A DNA stretch of 64,000 bases from Nelumbo lutea. Lineage: Eukaryota > Streptophyta > Magnoliopsida > Proteales > Nelumbonaceae. The DNA lies in the NCBI GenBank assembly GCA_022828595.1, contig JAKGHH010000007.1, forward strand, positions 37,882,356 through 37,946,355. Reading direction: 5' to 3'. The notes beneath the pieces were generated by a model. The model worked only from the letters and a program-made list of their open reading frames with translations. It ran no database searches and was not told the origin of the DNA. Shown one piece after another: positions 11,801-21,908 of the stretch (its first letter is position 1; the number at the start of each line of letters is the position of its first letter). The position numbers and the translations under genes were made by a program.

Positions 11801-14800
11801 AGGGGGGAGTAATGATGTAATAGTGTTTTTTTGTTTTTTTTTTCCTTTCATGTGTGATTCCTCATCACCTCTTCTATGTATTTCTTCTTGTACATTCTTT
11901 TTAGCATTAATAAAATTTTTCTTCTTTATTTATTACCAAAAAGGCTAAGAATGAGAAAATAAAATTAACCACTAGTCACATCAATTTACATTTTTTATGA
12001 TTGTTAGTGGGAAAAAACACTTTTTTAGACATTAAAAGCTAAGAATGAGAACATAAAGTAGAAGACCATCAAATGTTAGTGCTAACTAAATTTTTTACAT
12101 GATCATGACTGAACCCATTTCTCAACCCAACATTAATTTACATTACAGCCAGTAGAAGCCTTGCCTACGGAAGACAGCAATCCTCCATAGTCGTCAAGAT
12201 GATGCCTAGGCAACAAGGCACCCTTGGAGGCTCGCCTTGCCCAGTCACCAAGCAGTTTTTCATACTGTGTAATAAAATACTTTTATATTGTTATTTTTTT
12301 ATATAATAATTATAAAATAGGCATTATTAAAGAAAAATATTCATTTTTTGTGTTTATAAACTAATTTCTTTTTATCATTTTCTTATTTGTTAGGGTTTAA
12401 TCAACACAAACATTGCTAACTGCTGTATTGAACCCTCAATGACTTCAAAATCTGAACCAGCAAGTAAGGGAAGAACTTTGGATTTTGTCTAATCAACATT
12501 TTTCTTCTTTTTTTGTTTGATAAGTATCAACATATTTCTTCTTCCACATCTTCTTCTTCTTCTTCTTCTCCCACCTTTTCTTTTATTCTTTTTCTATAAC
12601 AAAAATAGGGGTTCATCCCCTATATTTTTTGAATTTTCTTTCCTTTCTTCTTTTTCTTTTCATAAATATGTTGATTTTCTAGACTTAAACATGAAGTTAT
12701 AAGAAAATTATGGATAGGTATTAAAGAAAGTTGGTTATGGAACCTAGGGAACTACCCTAGGATATGTGATTTTTACTTTAAAGAAAGAAAAAAAAAAATC
12801 CAAAACCTAGGTGACTAGGCAAGCAACAAGGTGCCCCCCCCCTGTCACCTAGCCTCGCCTTGGCGCCTTGAAACTATGAAATCCTCAACTTTTAAGTAGG
12901 GAGTAAGGAGTGGGCTGTCAGCATATAAAAAAGCCCACTGAATCTCTAGTTTAGCAAGTCCATAAAATATTGCAACTGGTAAGAAAATAAGCAAGTCTCT
13001 AAGGTCAGATGCCATCTACCGTGCTCTACTATATTCTGCTTGATGCATGATCTTCTATTGCAATGAAGTAGAACCACTGCTACGTGGATACCCTAAATCC
13101 CCTAAGTAATGTCGTAACCTCTGCCTTTTATAATTCAGCATCTCTAATGGATCAACTATACACCTATGAGTTGCCTCTAGGATCAAAAAAATAAAAAATA
13201 CACAACAGCTGCTCCAGTAGCATCATGAGAGCTGACTTGAGAGCTCCCAATCAAAATGGAGTTTTAAAGTGCTTCAAAGTTCAAACAAACCCTCCTGGTC
13301 CAATATGATTGAAGCATGAGTATGGATGATAAGGATAGGCTATACAGGATTTAAGAATTTTAGGACTAAAAAGGAGATCAATTGAGTTAGGAAAGGTGAC
13401 AGAGCTAAATTGCAAGAATTGCATATTTGTCTAAAAATGATGAAAATCTTCAAAATAAAGAAAACAAGTCTAAGATTGGAATGTTTCAGTCAAATTTTAT
13501 GTAGGGCTTGAATGGACGTAGAAAGGAATCAACTTTGGTAGGGGTTTAGAGTACATCTTGCACCAAAAGGACCAAAAATCAGAGGTGGTTTCGTACAAAA
13601 TGATGAAAACAACTGAAATAGATAGTTTTTGGACTTCAATAAATCAATAAAGAAAATTGGAAATATTGAATGAATAGATTTAATAAAGAACTTATGGCTG
13701 TTAATGGTAAACAGCTACAATGGCTATATAGCTAGAGAGAGAGAGAGACCAGAATCACATGATGGGTGGGTTTTTTTCAGAAAGTGAGGTGGCAAGGGTT
13801 TTTTTCCCTTTCAGAAGAAATAGAACGGCCTTGATAGTAGAGAACCCATGTTGTTTTGTTTTTGTATTGGGTGTTGTTGGATGTGTGTTTCTGAGAGGAC
13901 GTTAGAAGTTGGGAGGTGTTACAGAAGGGGGTGTTGATGTAAAGCCTATAATTAATTGCAACCGAGTTTTTGATTATGTTGATTCTAAGAAGGAAAGTGT
14001 TACGTGCTTTGAAACCTGCAACCACCATTAGATGACCGAAGTGGTAGTTAGGTGTTGACTTGGGCCAAAAGAGGAAGGAGACTGACAAGGTTGATTCTAC
14101 TAATATTGCAGCACCCTTAAAGAAAGACAGGTTCAAACAGAATCCATATTGTGCATCTTACAAAGGTTTTTCCGTGGTTGAAGGAGGATTTGGTTGAGGT
14201 AGGTCCTACAAACAAATGCAAGAGGTTGTTCAAGAAAAGGGGGTTAAGTTTAGAGTGCCAACTCTTGATGTTCATGCTTGGTAATCAAGTTTTGCCAGAA
14301 GAGAAGGAAAGGAAGGGTGGAAGTGAAGAAAGGAAGTTTGGATTTAAGGAAATCGTTGATAGCGAAGTGGAGGTTGGCAAGGCTTTGGGTTTGTTGTTCT
14401 TGAGCAGAGAGGCTTTCGTTAGGAGAGACTTTGAAGAATTTCAAAGGAGAAGGAAGAGAATCTGAAGAAGAATATAATAGAGGAAGGGGGAGAGTCATGG
14501 AAAAAAGAAGGTAGTGGACAAGAAGAATTTTTTGATCAGGAGGACTAAATTTGGGCTTTTGATGGAGTTTGTTGGGGTTTGGCATTTAGTGTTTTGAAGA
14601 AGGGGTCTCCTGTTAGTTTGATTAGCTCTGTTTGAGCCTGGGGGCATTAGGAGTGTGGTTTGTATCCCTAGAAGTGAATGTAGTGTTTTGGCTTTGTTTT
14701 GTTTGAATCTTGTTGCCAGATTGGATGGAAAATGTTACCTTGGCACCTTTTAAGTTTTAAGTGGCTGTAATCAGGTCAGTTTTTTTCTTTAATAAAATTT

Positions 14801-16618
14801 TTCTTTTACAGAGAGAGAGCAAGAGAAAGAAGGTTGGGAGTTAGATTTTGCTACCTTCTTCCTATGGTGGTTCCTTATCACCTTGATTTGTACTCTACTT
14901 TATTAGTTTTAATAAATTTTCGTTTATCATAAAAAAATCCAGAACCACTCAAAATGATGCTTATAATCACTCCAGGGTGTGAGAATTACTCACCACACTA
15001 TCCATTCCCAAAAAATTAAATCCCTTCTCCTTCCTTTTACTAAGAGTACAATTACGTCCCCCCACCCTCCCAAAAAAAAAACCTTTAATATTAACAAACA
15101 AAAACTACCCTACTCCTCGAAGGTTAACAGTTACCCCAGTTACAATCTTGTTCTAAACAAAGAAAATAATAGATCAAGGGGAAAATATGAAGTGAATGGA
15201 AAACCTACAAAGTCATAGACATGCAGAACGGATCAATAAATTAATATGTTACAATTTCATGTCCTCCCTATCATCATACAAGAAAATAAAATAAGCAAAG
15301 AGGAAAGAAAGAAAAAAATATATATATGAAAAGTCAGATACTCAAGAACAACAGTAAAATGTAAACAAATGGCATGGGACTTCTAACTGTTGTCATGATC
15401 ATCTCAATAAATTGAATGATAATACTAGTTGGTAATTTGGTATTGATAAAAAAATGATCTGATAGTTGCGCAAGTTAAAAAAGAATGTTATGCATAAATA
15501 TGGTGGATAAAACAAAGTATTCCAATCAAAACCAGAAAACAAAAATGAAGAAACACAACTTATTATTCACATTTACAGACTTCCATTTCATAGGTCCAGA
15601 TTTTATAGAACTTCATACCTCACTCTTAAGAGCAGAAGCTGCAGTTCCACGATCTGCAGGATCTATAGAAAGCAACATTGCCATAAGCTCTAAAGCTGCA
15701 GGAGGGAAGTCTTTAAATACTTCTGCGATACATCGTCTATAAGGTTGTTGTGGTTTGAAAATGGTTGCATGTGGCAATTTTGACTTCCTCCAATATTCCT
15801 CAGATGGTGAACCACAAAGCTTGAAAATTTTGTGCAACTGCTCAACCTATAATGGAAAACAACAAACTTTAAATCACACAATTTTTTCAAACAAAAATTA
15901 AATAACAAAGTTATAGCACACCAGTATCATGAAATCTAAAATTGAAGAAATAGGAAAAAAAATCATTACAACACTATTTTCTTTTTTTGTTAAGTCAACA
16001 GCTATTTTCATTACTAGTAATATGAATCTAAATGTCAAAATAGAAGTGGAAAAAAGATAACCAGTACACAAATACAAGCAAAAGAGTGATGATAAAAAAA
16101 ACAAGGGGAAGAGGTGCAATGTATTCAATTTGTGAGATAATATCTAAATAGGACCTGTCGAGAGTGAAAAGAAAAAAAAATGTTTCTGAACAATAATGGC
16201 ACAGATTTGTCTTTCAGTGACTGCAAGTACCCAAGCCATGATTCAAAATGCCGTATAATTATTAGAAGGCTCCAAAACCAAGTCACTCTATAAATTAGTA
16301 AAAGGATGGAAGTTACCACAAGTAGTATTTCTTCACAATAAAGACATCACATAAAAGTTAAATGCAATTCTTTTTTTTCATGAATTTAAATGTGATTCTA
16401 TATTTGCCATAGCATTAGTTAACTCACTCAATGGAAGTATTTTTTCAACTTCTATGTTTGCCCATATGTTGCTAAAAATTATATCTCTTTCAATTTTTTT
16501 TATAGATAATATAGCTAACTGGGATTATATATCTGCAATCATAAGTACAATGCTTTCAAACAAAGGGCCGATCACAATGTAAAACATAAAAAGAAAAGAA
16601 AGGGAGAGGGGTGTGTGT

Positions 16619-16651
<33 letters not shown>

Positions 16652-19600
16652 CAAGAAAGAGACTCAGGTCCAGCTGGAGTAGGGACCTAATTGAAGGCTG
16701 AACTCCTTGCACTACTTATTGGTAAAATTAGCATGTTAATCTGGTCTCAGAGTTGAAAGAGACTCAGGTCCACCTGGTTACTTGCTGAAACAGAATACCA
16801 ATGAATGAATGAATACTATGATACTTGACAAAGGAAATCAAATACATTTACATCCGGCCTTAACTGTTCATTCAGAAGAAATCCTAGACCAATCAATGGT
16901 CTGGCCAACTAGGGTAGGTAGGAATGAGTAGGTGCGAGAGATGCCAGGGTTGGGTTTAAGCCTCTTATTCTGTTTTTGCCACGTGATTTATGTCAGACTC
17001 AGCTGTTGGCAGTAGTAATTCCTATACCTCTAATTTTATCTTATTTCTGTTATTTTCTATCAGCAATCAAGAACTTTCATTAAATGAAGAGAGAAAAAGT
17101 ATTCCATCCATAAGCTAGAATGAAGGCTAATACAACAGCAGAAGCTGATCGTGTAAGCTAAATTCAAATACAATGAACAGATATTGCATTCATTATCTTC
17201 CAACCAGGATCTGGCATTCCCCAAACTAAATCACCTGTGTACTCATGCCCTAGCAAGAGAATCCGCACTGCTACTGGCAAACCAAGAAACCTAAGTGAAT
17301 AAACAGCTCAAATAGATGTATATTTTGCACACCATATTTGATCAATTTTAAGAAAATAAATTTAGAAGGTTGTAATTAAACTGCAAATGGCACACCCTTA
17401 TCAACATTTTATTTTAGAATAAACAAAGATACACGTTACACGAGCCCACATGTGCCCAACCAAAAGTTGTCTTGACACAATTTTGCGTTAAGTGTCCAGT
17501 ACACCAGAAATCTAGAGGGAGAAGTTCCATATAGAATAAAATGTATTAAGACACATCAAATTCTAGGTATTTGGAAAGAAGGTACCTCTGTTCTTCCGGG
17601 CATGATAGGCTTGCCTGCATATAATTCTGCAAGTATGCATCCAGTACTCCATAAGTCCACTGCAATTCCATAATGAGTAGCTCCAAGCAAAAGCTCTGGT
17701 GGTCGATACCAAAGAGTGACAACTCGGCTGGTCAATGGATGATTTTGATGAGGATCAAAAAAACTTGCCAAGCCAAAGTCTGCAATCTTCAGGGTGCCAT
17801 TATTGTCAATCAGAAGATTTGAACCCTTTATGTCCCGATGCAAAATGCTACGACTATGACAATGATCAAGTCCAAGTAGGAGTTGTTGCATGTAACACTT
17901 AACCTGCCGTGGAGAAATAAAAACCTCAGAAATTGTGCTTCATGATGTATAGGTTTGGGACTTTAGTCTGTAGGAGTGTAAGGGTAGTTGAAGATAAAGA
18001 GGACAAAAAAGACAAACTAATAACAACCTTAAAAAGCTATTGAGATAGAGATAATTAATGTAACTAATTGATCTTGTATTGATCCAATAAACTTTAAAAA
18101 GCTATTTTCATAGAGGAAGGGGGGGGAGAGGGGGGAGGAATGCTTAGCTGCAGCACCACTGATAAACATGAAACTTCTAACAACTAAATACCTGTGGTTC
18201 CGTGAACTTGAGACCAGGAAATGAAGCAAGGCCAGCAAGATCATGCTCCATATACTCAAAGACAAGGTATAAGCTGCAAGACATCCGTGAAGTTACCAAG
18301 CCTTCCAATTTTATTATGTTTGGGTGATCAAGCCTACGCAAAATGTGGATTTCCCTAGCCATAAAGCGAACACTTTCAGGTTCCAGGTTATCAAACCGTA
18401 CTTTCTTTAATGCAACAATTTTCCCTTGATCAAGATCCCGGGCTCTGTAAACATTACTGTAAGTTCCTTGGCCAATCTGCAACATAAATAAATAAATAAT
18501 AAGAAGCCACTATGACAAGAATGAAAACCTACCCAAAGTGGTCCATCTAAATTCGGGATAAAAATGCTAGGGAAGAATAAGTTAAAAAAAACACTGATTA
18601 AAAAGAAAAAGAATAAATGAAAATGCTTTGTCAACCATATCTATTGCCACAGAAGTAGCAGATAGCAAGAACTAGATGTATCATCATCATCATCATCATC
18701 CTCTATGCCTCATCCCAACTATATTGGGTTGGTACATGAATTCTGTTACACAATTCCATTCTATTCAGTGCCATATTGGGATAGATTCATGTTTTCTACT
18801 TCTGAGCGAGAAATTAGACAGCTATTACTCCAAACCACTTAAGAGTAAATGAAGAATGGAAAAGCACAAATAACCATGTGGCACTGACCTATTTGCTGGA
18901 ACATTAAGGAGAACTTCTATCAACTAACATCCTATCTAATATAAATTTATTGTCTGAGGCAAAAAAAAAAAAAACATTTCAAATGATAACATTTTCCCAT
19001 TTTTTGACTAATGAATAAAAAAGTAGAGGCCCAGTTAAACAAATTTATCTAGGATATGGACCTGTAGAATGTTAAAACGAATGTCAAAACAAGGCCCTTT
19101 TTTATTAAACCGCCAATGTCATATTGTCTACAATCCCTTCACCCTTCCCCCACTTCCAATATTCTTACACTCCCAGTGGCTTAGGGGAGTTTTAAGTCCA
19201 CGTTTACCCACTTTGAAGATCAACATAAAGCAAAGGAAGTACTGCAGTATAAGAGTTTGATCAGAAAAGCAAAGAAAGAGAAAAAGGCAAGGTTTTTTCT
19301 TGACCATAACTATGTTCTTCAACAATAAAATGCTGAACACTCTAGTTATTACAAAAACTCAAGAAGGTGAGAAAAATTAATCATGCAATAGAAAGAATCC
19401 AGTATGACCAAAAAGATGCAACTAAAAGTCATACTTTATCTAGTTTCTCGAATGAATCTGCACGCCGTGGTACCCAGCCTCTGATAGCTTCTCCAGCCAC
19501 CGCGGCAAGCCAAGGAGGCCAACCTGCTGCAATCTGCTCCCCTTCCGTGGCCTTCGGAATGCTGCCCATAACCGGATGATGAACAAATGCATATTCAGCC

Positions 19601-19842
19601 TTCTCCCTCTTCCTCTCAAAATTACCCCCATGCAACCGAATCGAACCATTCCCTTGCTTTTCAGCCAACGTAGCCTTCCCCTCTCTACCATCCGGTCTAT
19701 CCTTCCCTCGAAATGCTTCCTCTCTCCTAGAAGAAACCGCCCGAGGCACCCGCAAATCCGACGACGCTTTATTCGATAACCTCTCTCGCGGGCTCTCCCT
19801 ACTATCTTCAATGGCAGACGCCTTACAACAAATGCAGCTCAT
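5681..19842 (-). CDS. CDK-like Ser/Thr protein kinase (CKL-type), eight coding exons
   Basis: CDS exons 5'->3' on the minus strand: 19842-19435, 18476-18192, 17903-17586, 15846-15619, 9101-9001, 7812-7698, 7164-6688, 5878-5681. They sum to 2130 nt (709 residues plus stop). Every junction has GT/AG and phases match. The kinase domain starts near 131: GQGTYSNV loop (138-145), catalytic Lys160, C-helix PESVRFMARE (169-178, in the place of PSTAIRE), HRD with Asp255, DFG with Asp273, and LWYRPPE. A long C-terminal tail carries SGFPIDPPRRSQ, HKRASHSGPLVHR and IHYSGPLLVPSG. Domain order and tail match the plant CDK-like family of Arabidopsis AT1G53050, from memory. The start is the first ATG; the codons just upstream contain no ATG. 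Family members begin MGC (N-myristoylation); this one begins MSCICCK. Plausibly a nuclear or membrane-associated Pro-directed kinase; substrates are unknown. Confidence 0.93.
5879..6687 (-). other. Intron 7 of the CDK-like gene
   Basis: An 809-bp intron with donor GTTAGT and acceptor CATCAG. It contains a T-run near 6086-6101 and otherwise unremarkable sequence. No element boundary is clear. Confidence 0.8.
6688..7164 (-). CDS. CDK-like gene exon 7 (residues 486-644)
   Basis: Acceptor TTTCAG precedes AAACGGCAAGG. It encodes the low-complexity C-terminal tail with KRQGQSNSKSQSEMFNPHQE, EVASGFPIDPP, HKRASHSGPL and LPGSFNEASES. It ends CTTCTG at donor GTTAGTA, where the related Arabidopsis protein continues into GYGSKG, and exon 8 supplies exactly that. 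Confidence 0.93.
7165..7697 (-). other. Intron 6 of the CDK-like gene
   Basis: A 533-bp intron with donor GTAAAG and acceptor TTTCAG. I see no feature inside beyond short A-runs. Confidence 0.8.
7698..7812 (-). CDS. CDK-like gene exon 6
   Basis: Acceptor CTTGCAG precedes GCAAGGAGCAAC. It encodes RQGATGAKGQRSDLERKGPR followed by ESRAIPAPDANAELVLSMQ. It ends CAATGCAG at donor GTAAAGC. The PAPDANAEL motif is characteristic of this kinase subfamily. At 115 nt it restores the frame opened by exon 5. Confidence 0.93.
8010..8345 (+). mobile_element. RTE-type LINE 3' fragment in intron 5
   Basis: From about 8143 the plus strand reads through EGARRARGRPKRTWIEVVRN, then MALNRTDWRNRIHVARP and a TAA at 8308-8310. 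GRPKxTWxEVxRxD followed by ALDRxxWRxRIHVA is the signature of the C-terminus of plant RTE-clade LINE ORF2, as I recall the family. It is followed by an ATGGATGATATGAT-type tail and an A-run, which fits an RTE 3' end. Only the 3' end is present (5'-truncated), antisense to the host gene. The left boundary is approximate. Confidence 0.7.
9001..9101 (-). CDS. CDK-like gene exon 5
   Basis: Acceptor ATCCAG precedes TTCTTTACAACG. Encodes FFTTKPFPCDPSSLPKYPPS and KEFDAKVRDEEARR, the conserved linker after the catalytic domain. It ends after AGAAG at donor GTCCAT, in the middle of a codon; exon 6 completes it. At 101 nt it is an isolated exon after a 6.5-kb intron. Confidence 0.93.
9816..10240 (+). 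mobile_element. L1-type LINE fragment: start of the ORF2 endonuclease plus a 3' tail
   Basis: ATG at 9816 opens MKLITWNVRGLRERRSKNLL, the canonical start of plant L1 ORF2 (apurinic-like endonuclease, WNVRGL motif). It stops after about 25 codons. In another frame ALLQESKL, the next conserved block of the endonuclease, follows at about 9899. After about 10080 the sequence jumps to a typical LINE 3' end with TTTTAATGAAATTTTTG, so nearly all of ORF2 is deleted. It lies antisense to the host gene. Confidence 0.7.
10311..10497. mobile_element. Foldback (long inverted-repeat) element
   Basis: The two halves are near-perfect reverse complements around a short AT loop at about 10408-10427. GCATTGGGAACATCTCCCGT on the left is mirrored by ACGGGAGATGTTCCCAATGC on the right. 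The outer arms pair GGAATGGG...GATCTG with CAGATCCCATTCC. No coding capacity. A related GGGAGATGTTC element is at 21909-22015. Confidence 0.8.
10504..11723. mobile_element. PIF/Harbinger (Tourist)-like element with TAA target duplication
   Basis: The left terminus is GGTGGCGTTTGATA. The right terminus ends TATCAAACGCCACC as read in reverse complement, giving a ~14-bp TIR with little mismatch. Each end is flanked by TAA (10501-10503 and 11724-11726), the 3-bp target duplication expected of PIF/Harbinger. Subterminal parts repeat TTTTCAGA words. The middle (10730-11110) is extreme AT-rich TAATAA sequence. There is no transposase; instead a Gypsy integrase fragment sits inside. Confidence 0.8.
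11120..11475 (+). pseudogene. Ty3/Gypsy integrase fragment inside the TIR element
   Basis: An open stretch reads EVEPLVTITARNVQNFFWKN, then GLPWVRISDNSKQFEDI and, after a junction, QANGQAEVMNRAILRGLKAR through ATGETPFNLTYGTEAVIP. This is the retroviral-type integrase core of a plant Gypsy element. Asp in SDNSKQF and Glu in GQAEV are visible. About 15 residues between FYNWC and QDPQANG, including the usual SPAH block, are missing, so it cannot be active. Both edges drop abruptly into TTTAATA-rich sequence. Plus strand, antisense to the host gene. Confidence 0.85.
11741..11945 (+). mobile_element. LINE 3'-end fragment
   Basis: GGGGGGAGTAATGATGTAAT followed by TCTTGTACATTCTTTTTAG and TTAATAAAATTTTTCTTC, ending TTTATTACCAAAAA. 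This is the same type of 3' tail as the L1 piece at 9816-10240. It starts immediately right of the TIR element. Assignment rests on tail similarity alone. Confidence 0.45.
12186..12878. mobile_element. MITE-like element with CATAGTTTCAAGGC-type ends
   Basis: The left end is CATAGTCGTCAAGATGATGC and the right end, reverse complemented, is CATAGTTTCAAGGCGCCAAG. Both ends carry CTAGGCAACAAGGCACC and GCCTCGCCTTG blocks in opposite orientation. The centre is AT-rich with a TTC microsatellite near 12550-12570. No coding capacity. Confidence 0.6.
14110..14935 (+). mobile_element. LINE-related debris with two 3' tails
   Basis: A plus-strand open stretch of 104 codons (14151-14465) ends EEFQRRRKRI and is not similar to anything I know. 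It is followed by TTTAATAAAATTTTTCTTTT near 14788-14810 and by a second, similar tail at about 14880-14935 (TTTTAATAAATTTTCGTTTA, then an A-run). Two stacked LINE-type tails suggest successive truncated insertions. The open stretch may be ORF1 sequence; that is a guess. Confidence 0.4.
15619..15846 (-). CDS. CDK-like gene exon 4 (residues 338-413), kinase C-lobe
   Basis: Acceptor TTATAG precedes GTTGAGCAG. Encodes VEQLHKIFKLCGSPSEEYWR and LLSIDPADRGTAASAL, the end of the CDK fold including the conserved DPxxRxTA motif. It ends GAG before donor GTATGAAG. Confidence 0.95.
15847..17585 (-). other. Intron 3 of the CDK-like gene
   Basis: A 1.74-kb intron from donor GTACCT to acceptor TTATAG. It contains a compound GT/GA microsatellite near 16610-16651 and AT-rich filler. 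GACTCAGGTCCA occurs twice (about 16670 and 16759), which suggests a small local duplication. No element ends are recognised. Confidence 0.8.
17586..17903 (-). CDS. CDK-like gene exon 3 (residues 232-337)
   Basis: Acceptor GGCAG precedes GTTAAGTGTTAC. It encodes the catalytic loop LHRDIKGSNLL, IADFGLASFF, the activation segment SRVVTLWYRPPELLLG and the F-helix VDLWSTGCILAEL. It ends ACAGAG before donor GTACCT. All residues needed for catalysis are present. Confidence 0.95.
18192..18476 (-). CDS. CDK-like gene exon 2 (residues 137-231)
   Basis: Acceptor TTGCAG precedes ATTGGCCAAGG. The exon encodes the Gly-rich loop, VALKKV with the catalytic Lys, the PESVRFMARE C-helix, and the hinge LVFEYMEHDL. 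It ends CCACAG before donor GTATTT. The Thr-Tyr pair in GQGTYS corresponds to the inhibitory phosphosites of CDKs. Confidence 0.95.
18675..18870 (-). mobile_element. RTE-type LINE 3'-end fragment in intron 1
   Basis: On the minus strand it reads LNRMELCNRIHVPTQYSWDE then TAG and a GATGATGATGATGATGATGA tail (18679-18699). LNRxEWxNRIHV followed by a GATG-type microsatellite is the 3' terminus of plant RTE elements, and it resembles the plus-strand fragment at 8010-8345. 5'-truncated. Confidence 0.65.
19435..19842 (-). CDS. CDK-like gene exon 1 (residues 1-136)
   Basis: Encodes the N-terminal extension beginning MSCICCKASAIEDSRESPRE, then the conserved AAGWPPWLAAVAGEAI and PRRADSFEKLDK segment that precedes the catalytic core. 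It ends with codon AAA followed by donor GTATGA. Adjacent Cys3, Cys5 and Cys6 could still be palmitoylated, but Gly2 is absent. Confidence 0.93.
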
Positions 19843-21100
19843 TGTTAGCCAAAGCAACTCCAAAGAAAGCTCTCTTCACTAAAGCAGATCACCACAGCCG
19901 CGAGATTGGCTTTCTGTGAACTCGTTTTCTTCAACATCTGTCAACATCCAACCTAAGAGAGTACATAAAAGAATCCACCTAAAATACAAGATTCAACTCC
20001 TTCCAAAAGATCCTTCTCATTGAGAACCGATCAATTAGAGAAAAAAATTATACCAATAACAGTAACTTCGTCGGAAATTCAATGTCTTGCCTCAGACATT
20101 CCCGCACCAAAAAACCTTGAAACTTTAAACAGAACTCAAGAGGCATCAAATACAAACTACCTTGAAGCATTACGCAACAAATGAGGAGAAATGAAACCCT
20201 AGACACTGATCTAGGGCTAGGTTTCGTTGATGATGATGAAGCTTGCTGAAGACGTGGATCTAGGGCACGGATAGATTAAGCAACACATTTTACAAAATGA
20301 AGAAAAGAATTCCTCTCTCTTCCCCAACCTGCTTATTTATGCCTTAGAATAAGAAGGCTTCTGGCCAAGCACAAACAGCTTTCATTTCAATTAGAAGAGA
20401 AAAAACTAGCTCTTTCCCTCTCTCTCTCTCTCTCTAGAACTAGAATTGGACTTTCTGTCGCTCGAAGGAGGCCGTTGAGTTCAATAAGTTGGCATTATTG
20501 GATTTCCATTTTTCTCATTTTGGATTCTCTCTCCTCTTCTCTCTCTCTCTCTCTCTCCCCCCGTCTCCCTGAGACTCCCGAGTCTCCAACTATCCATTCA
20601 TAAATACGGTTAGGTAAGAGAATATTCCCAAGTAAAAAATGTTCTGGACGGGCCGTCCAGATCTACACCTTTTATCTGTACGGTCTGTCTGTTCAGCCAA
20701 GCAAGTAGTGAATTGGGTGGGGTTGGTCCTATTCATCACTGCAACTTGCCACCTTAAAAATTATGATAGCTCAAATCTACCAACTTGCCAGCTGGCATAT
20801 TAAAGATACTTACCAGACCATAAGCTTCGGAGCTGAACTACGAACGTGTCAACCAAGACAAGGTAGGAATGTAATGTAACCCCTTGAATCAAAATCATTC
20901 CTCCTATTTTGTTCGATTCTGTTTTCTTGATTCTTGCGTTATTGGGAAACGCGGGATCTTCTGTCCCCTTTATAATGAGGGACCCACCTGGGAACCAACT
21001 TGATTTAATTACTCTGGACAGTTGTATTTTATCTTATCTAAATTATTTATAAAGGGATCATGGGATATATAGAAGATATCATTCAAATTTTGAGTAGATT
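19843..21100 (-). promoter_or_regulatory. 5' leader and promoter region of the CDK-like gene
   Basis: Upstream of the ATG at 19842. The minus strand shows GA-rich tracts (CT runs on the plus strand at 20420-20437 and 20540-20558) typical of plant 5' UTRs. The plus strand has a telo-box AAACCCTA at 20194-20201. A 19-nt palindrome sits at 20643-20661. A leader intron is possible but I cannot fix its sites. No clear TATA box. Confidence 0.5.
20643..20661. promoter_or_regulatory. 19-nt palindrome in the upstream region
   Basis: TCTGGACGG - G - CCGTCCAGA: two perfect 9-bp arms around one base, about 800 bp upstream of the CDK-like ATG. The function is unknown. Confidence 0.35.
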
Positions 21101-21908
21101 AGAACGAATACTCTAGGTGGGACCGATCAGTGATTAGATACATTTTCTGATGTGGATGATGAGGATTATCTCATCAATACGGATTCATTGACAAGATGTC
21201 TCCCGGTCAAGATTTTATAGGCGTTGATTGATTGATCATGCATCAATTAAGTTGATCAGACGGATAACATCACTTGATCAAATTGAGCCTCATACTAGCA
21301 GCCCCACCCCCACTAATTGGTTCCATTTCAATGTTGAAATTGTTGCCCTACTTTACAATTTACTGGTTTTTAGATGCTCCAATTGCCCTTTTTATTTATC
21401 TTTTTTTTTCCTATCTTTTGTTATGAAGAAGAAAGGAATTCATTACTTATAATTTTACAGAAGACTCTCACGGGACTGAGCTGAGCTCATTAGAGGATCT
21501 GAACAGTACAGTTTTTTTAACCTTTTGCCCATGGATCATCACAGCATCCAATGAGATGGTCAAATCATCTGCCACAGATTTGGTTGCTTTAAACAGTGTT
21601 TGGAAGGAGATGCAGTAAAGAGTCCCACCATTGCATCAATCTGAAGGTTTTGCAAGCCACAGATATTGTGGGGAAACAATCTTAAGGATAACGTACAATA
21701 GAATGCTCTGCATTTATATTATAAATCAGTTTCACTTAAATAGTTGTCAAGTCCCATTTATGTATACTATATATAAAAGTGTAAATATAATGTAAAATTT
21801 TTTTGGATTAAAATTATCATTTATTTCTTTGTTTGAAAAAGGTTATAAATGTCATTTTATTGTAGTTTTAATGGCTACTATAATGGTCATATTTGTGTAT
21901 TTAGAGTT

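Larger units (their letters stand above)
9102..15618 (-). other. Intron 4 of the CDK-like gene, 6.5 kb, built of transposon debris
   Basis: Bounded by donor GTATGAAG (minus strand, at 15618) and acceptor ATCCAG (at 9102). The other introns measure 288 bp to 1.7 kb. Inside are L1 pieces, a foldback element, a TIR element carrying Gypsy integrase sequence and a CATAG-type MITE, each listed separately. The remaining gaps (9102-9815, 11946-12185, 12879-14109, 14936-15618) contain nothing I can identify beyond pyrimidine-rich and AT-rich runs. Confidence 0.85.

Noticed and set aside
19440..19811. Alternative minus-strand reading frame over exon 1 of the CDK-like gene
   Set aside because: It runs in a different frame from the conserved AAGWPPWLAAVAGEAI and SFEKLDK and shows no family similarity.
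19843..19863. Seven extra codons upstream of the CDK-like ATG as a longer N-terminus
   Set aside because: The upstream start would be TTG. Plant translation should begin at ATG 19842, which also aligns with the family start.
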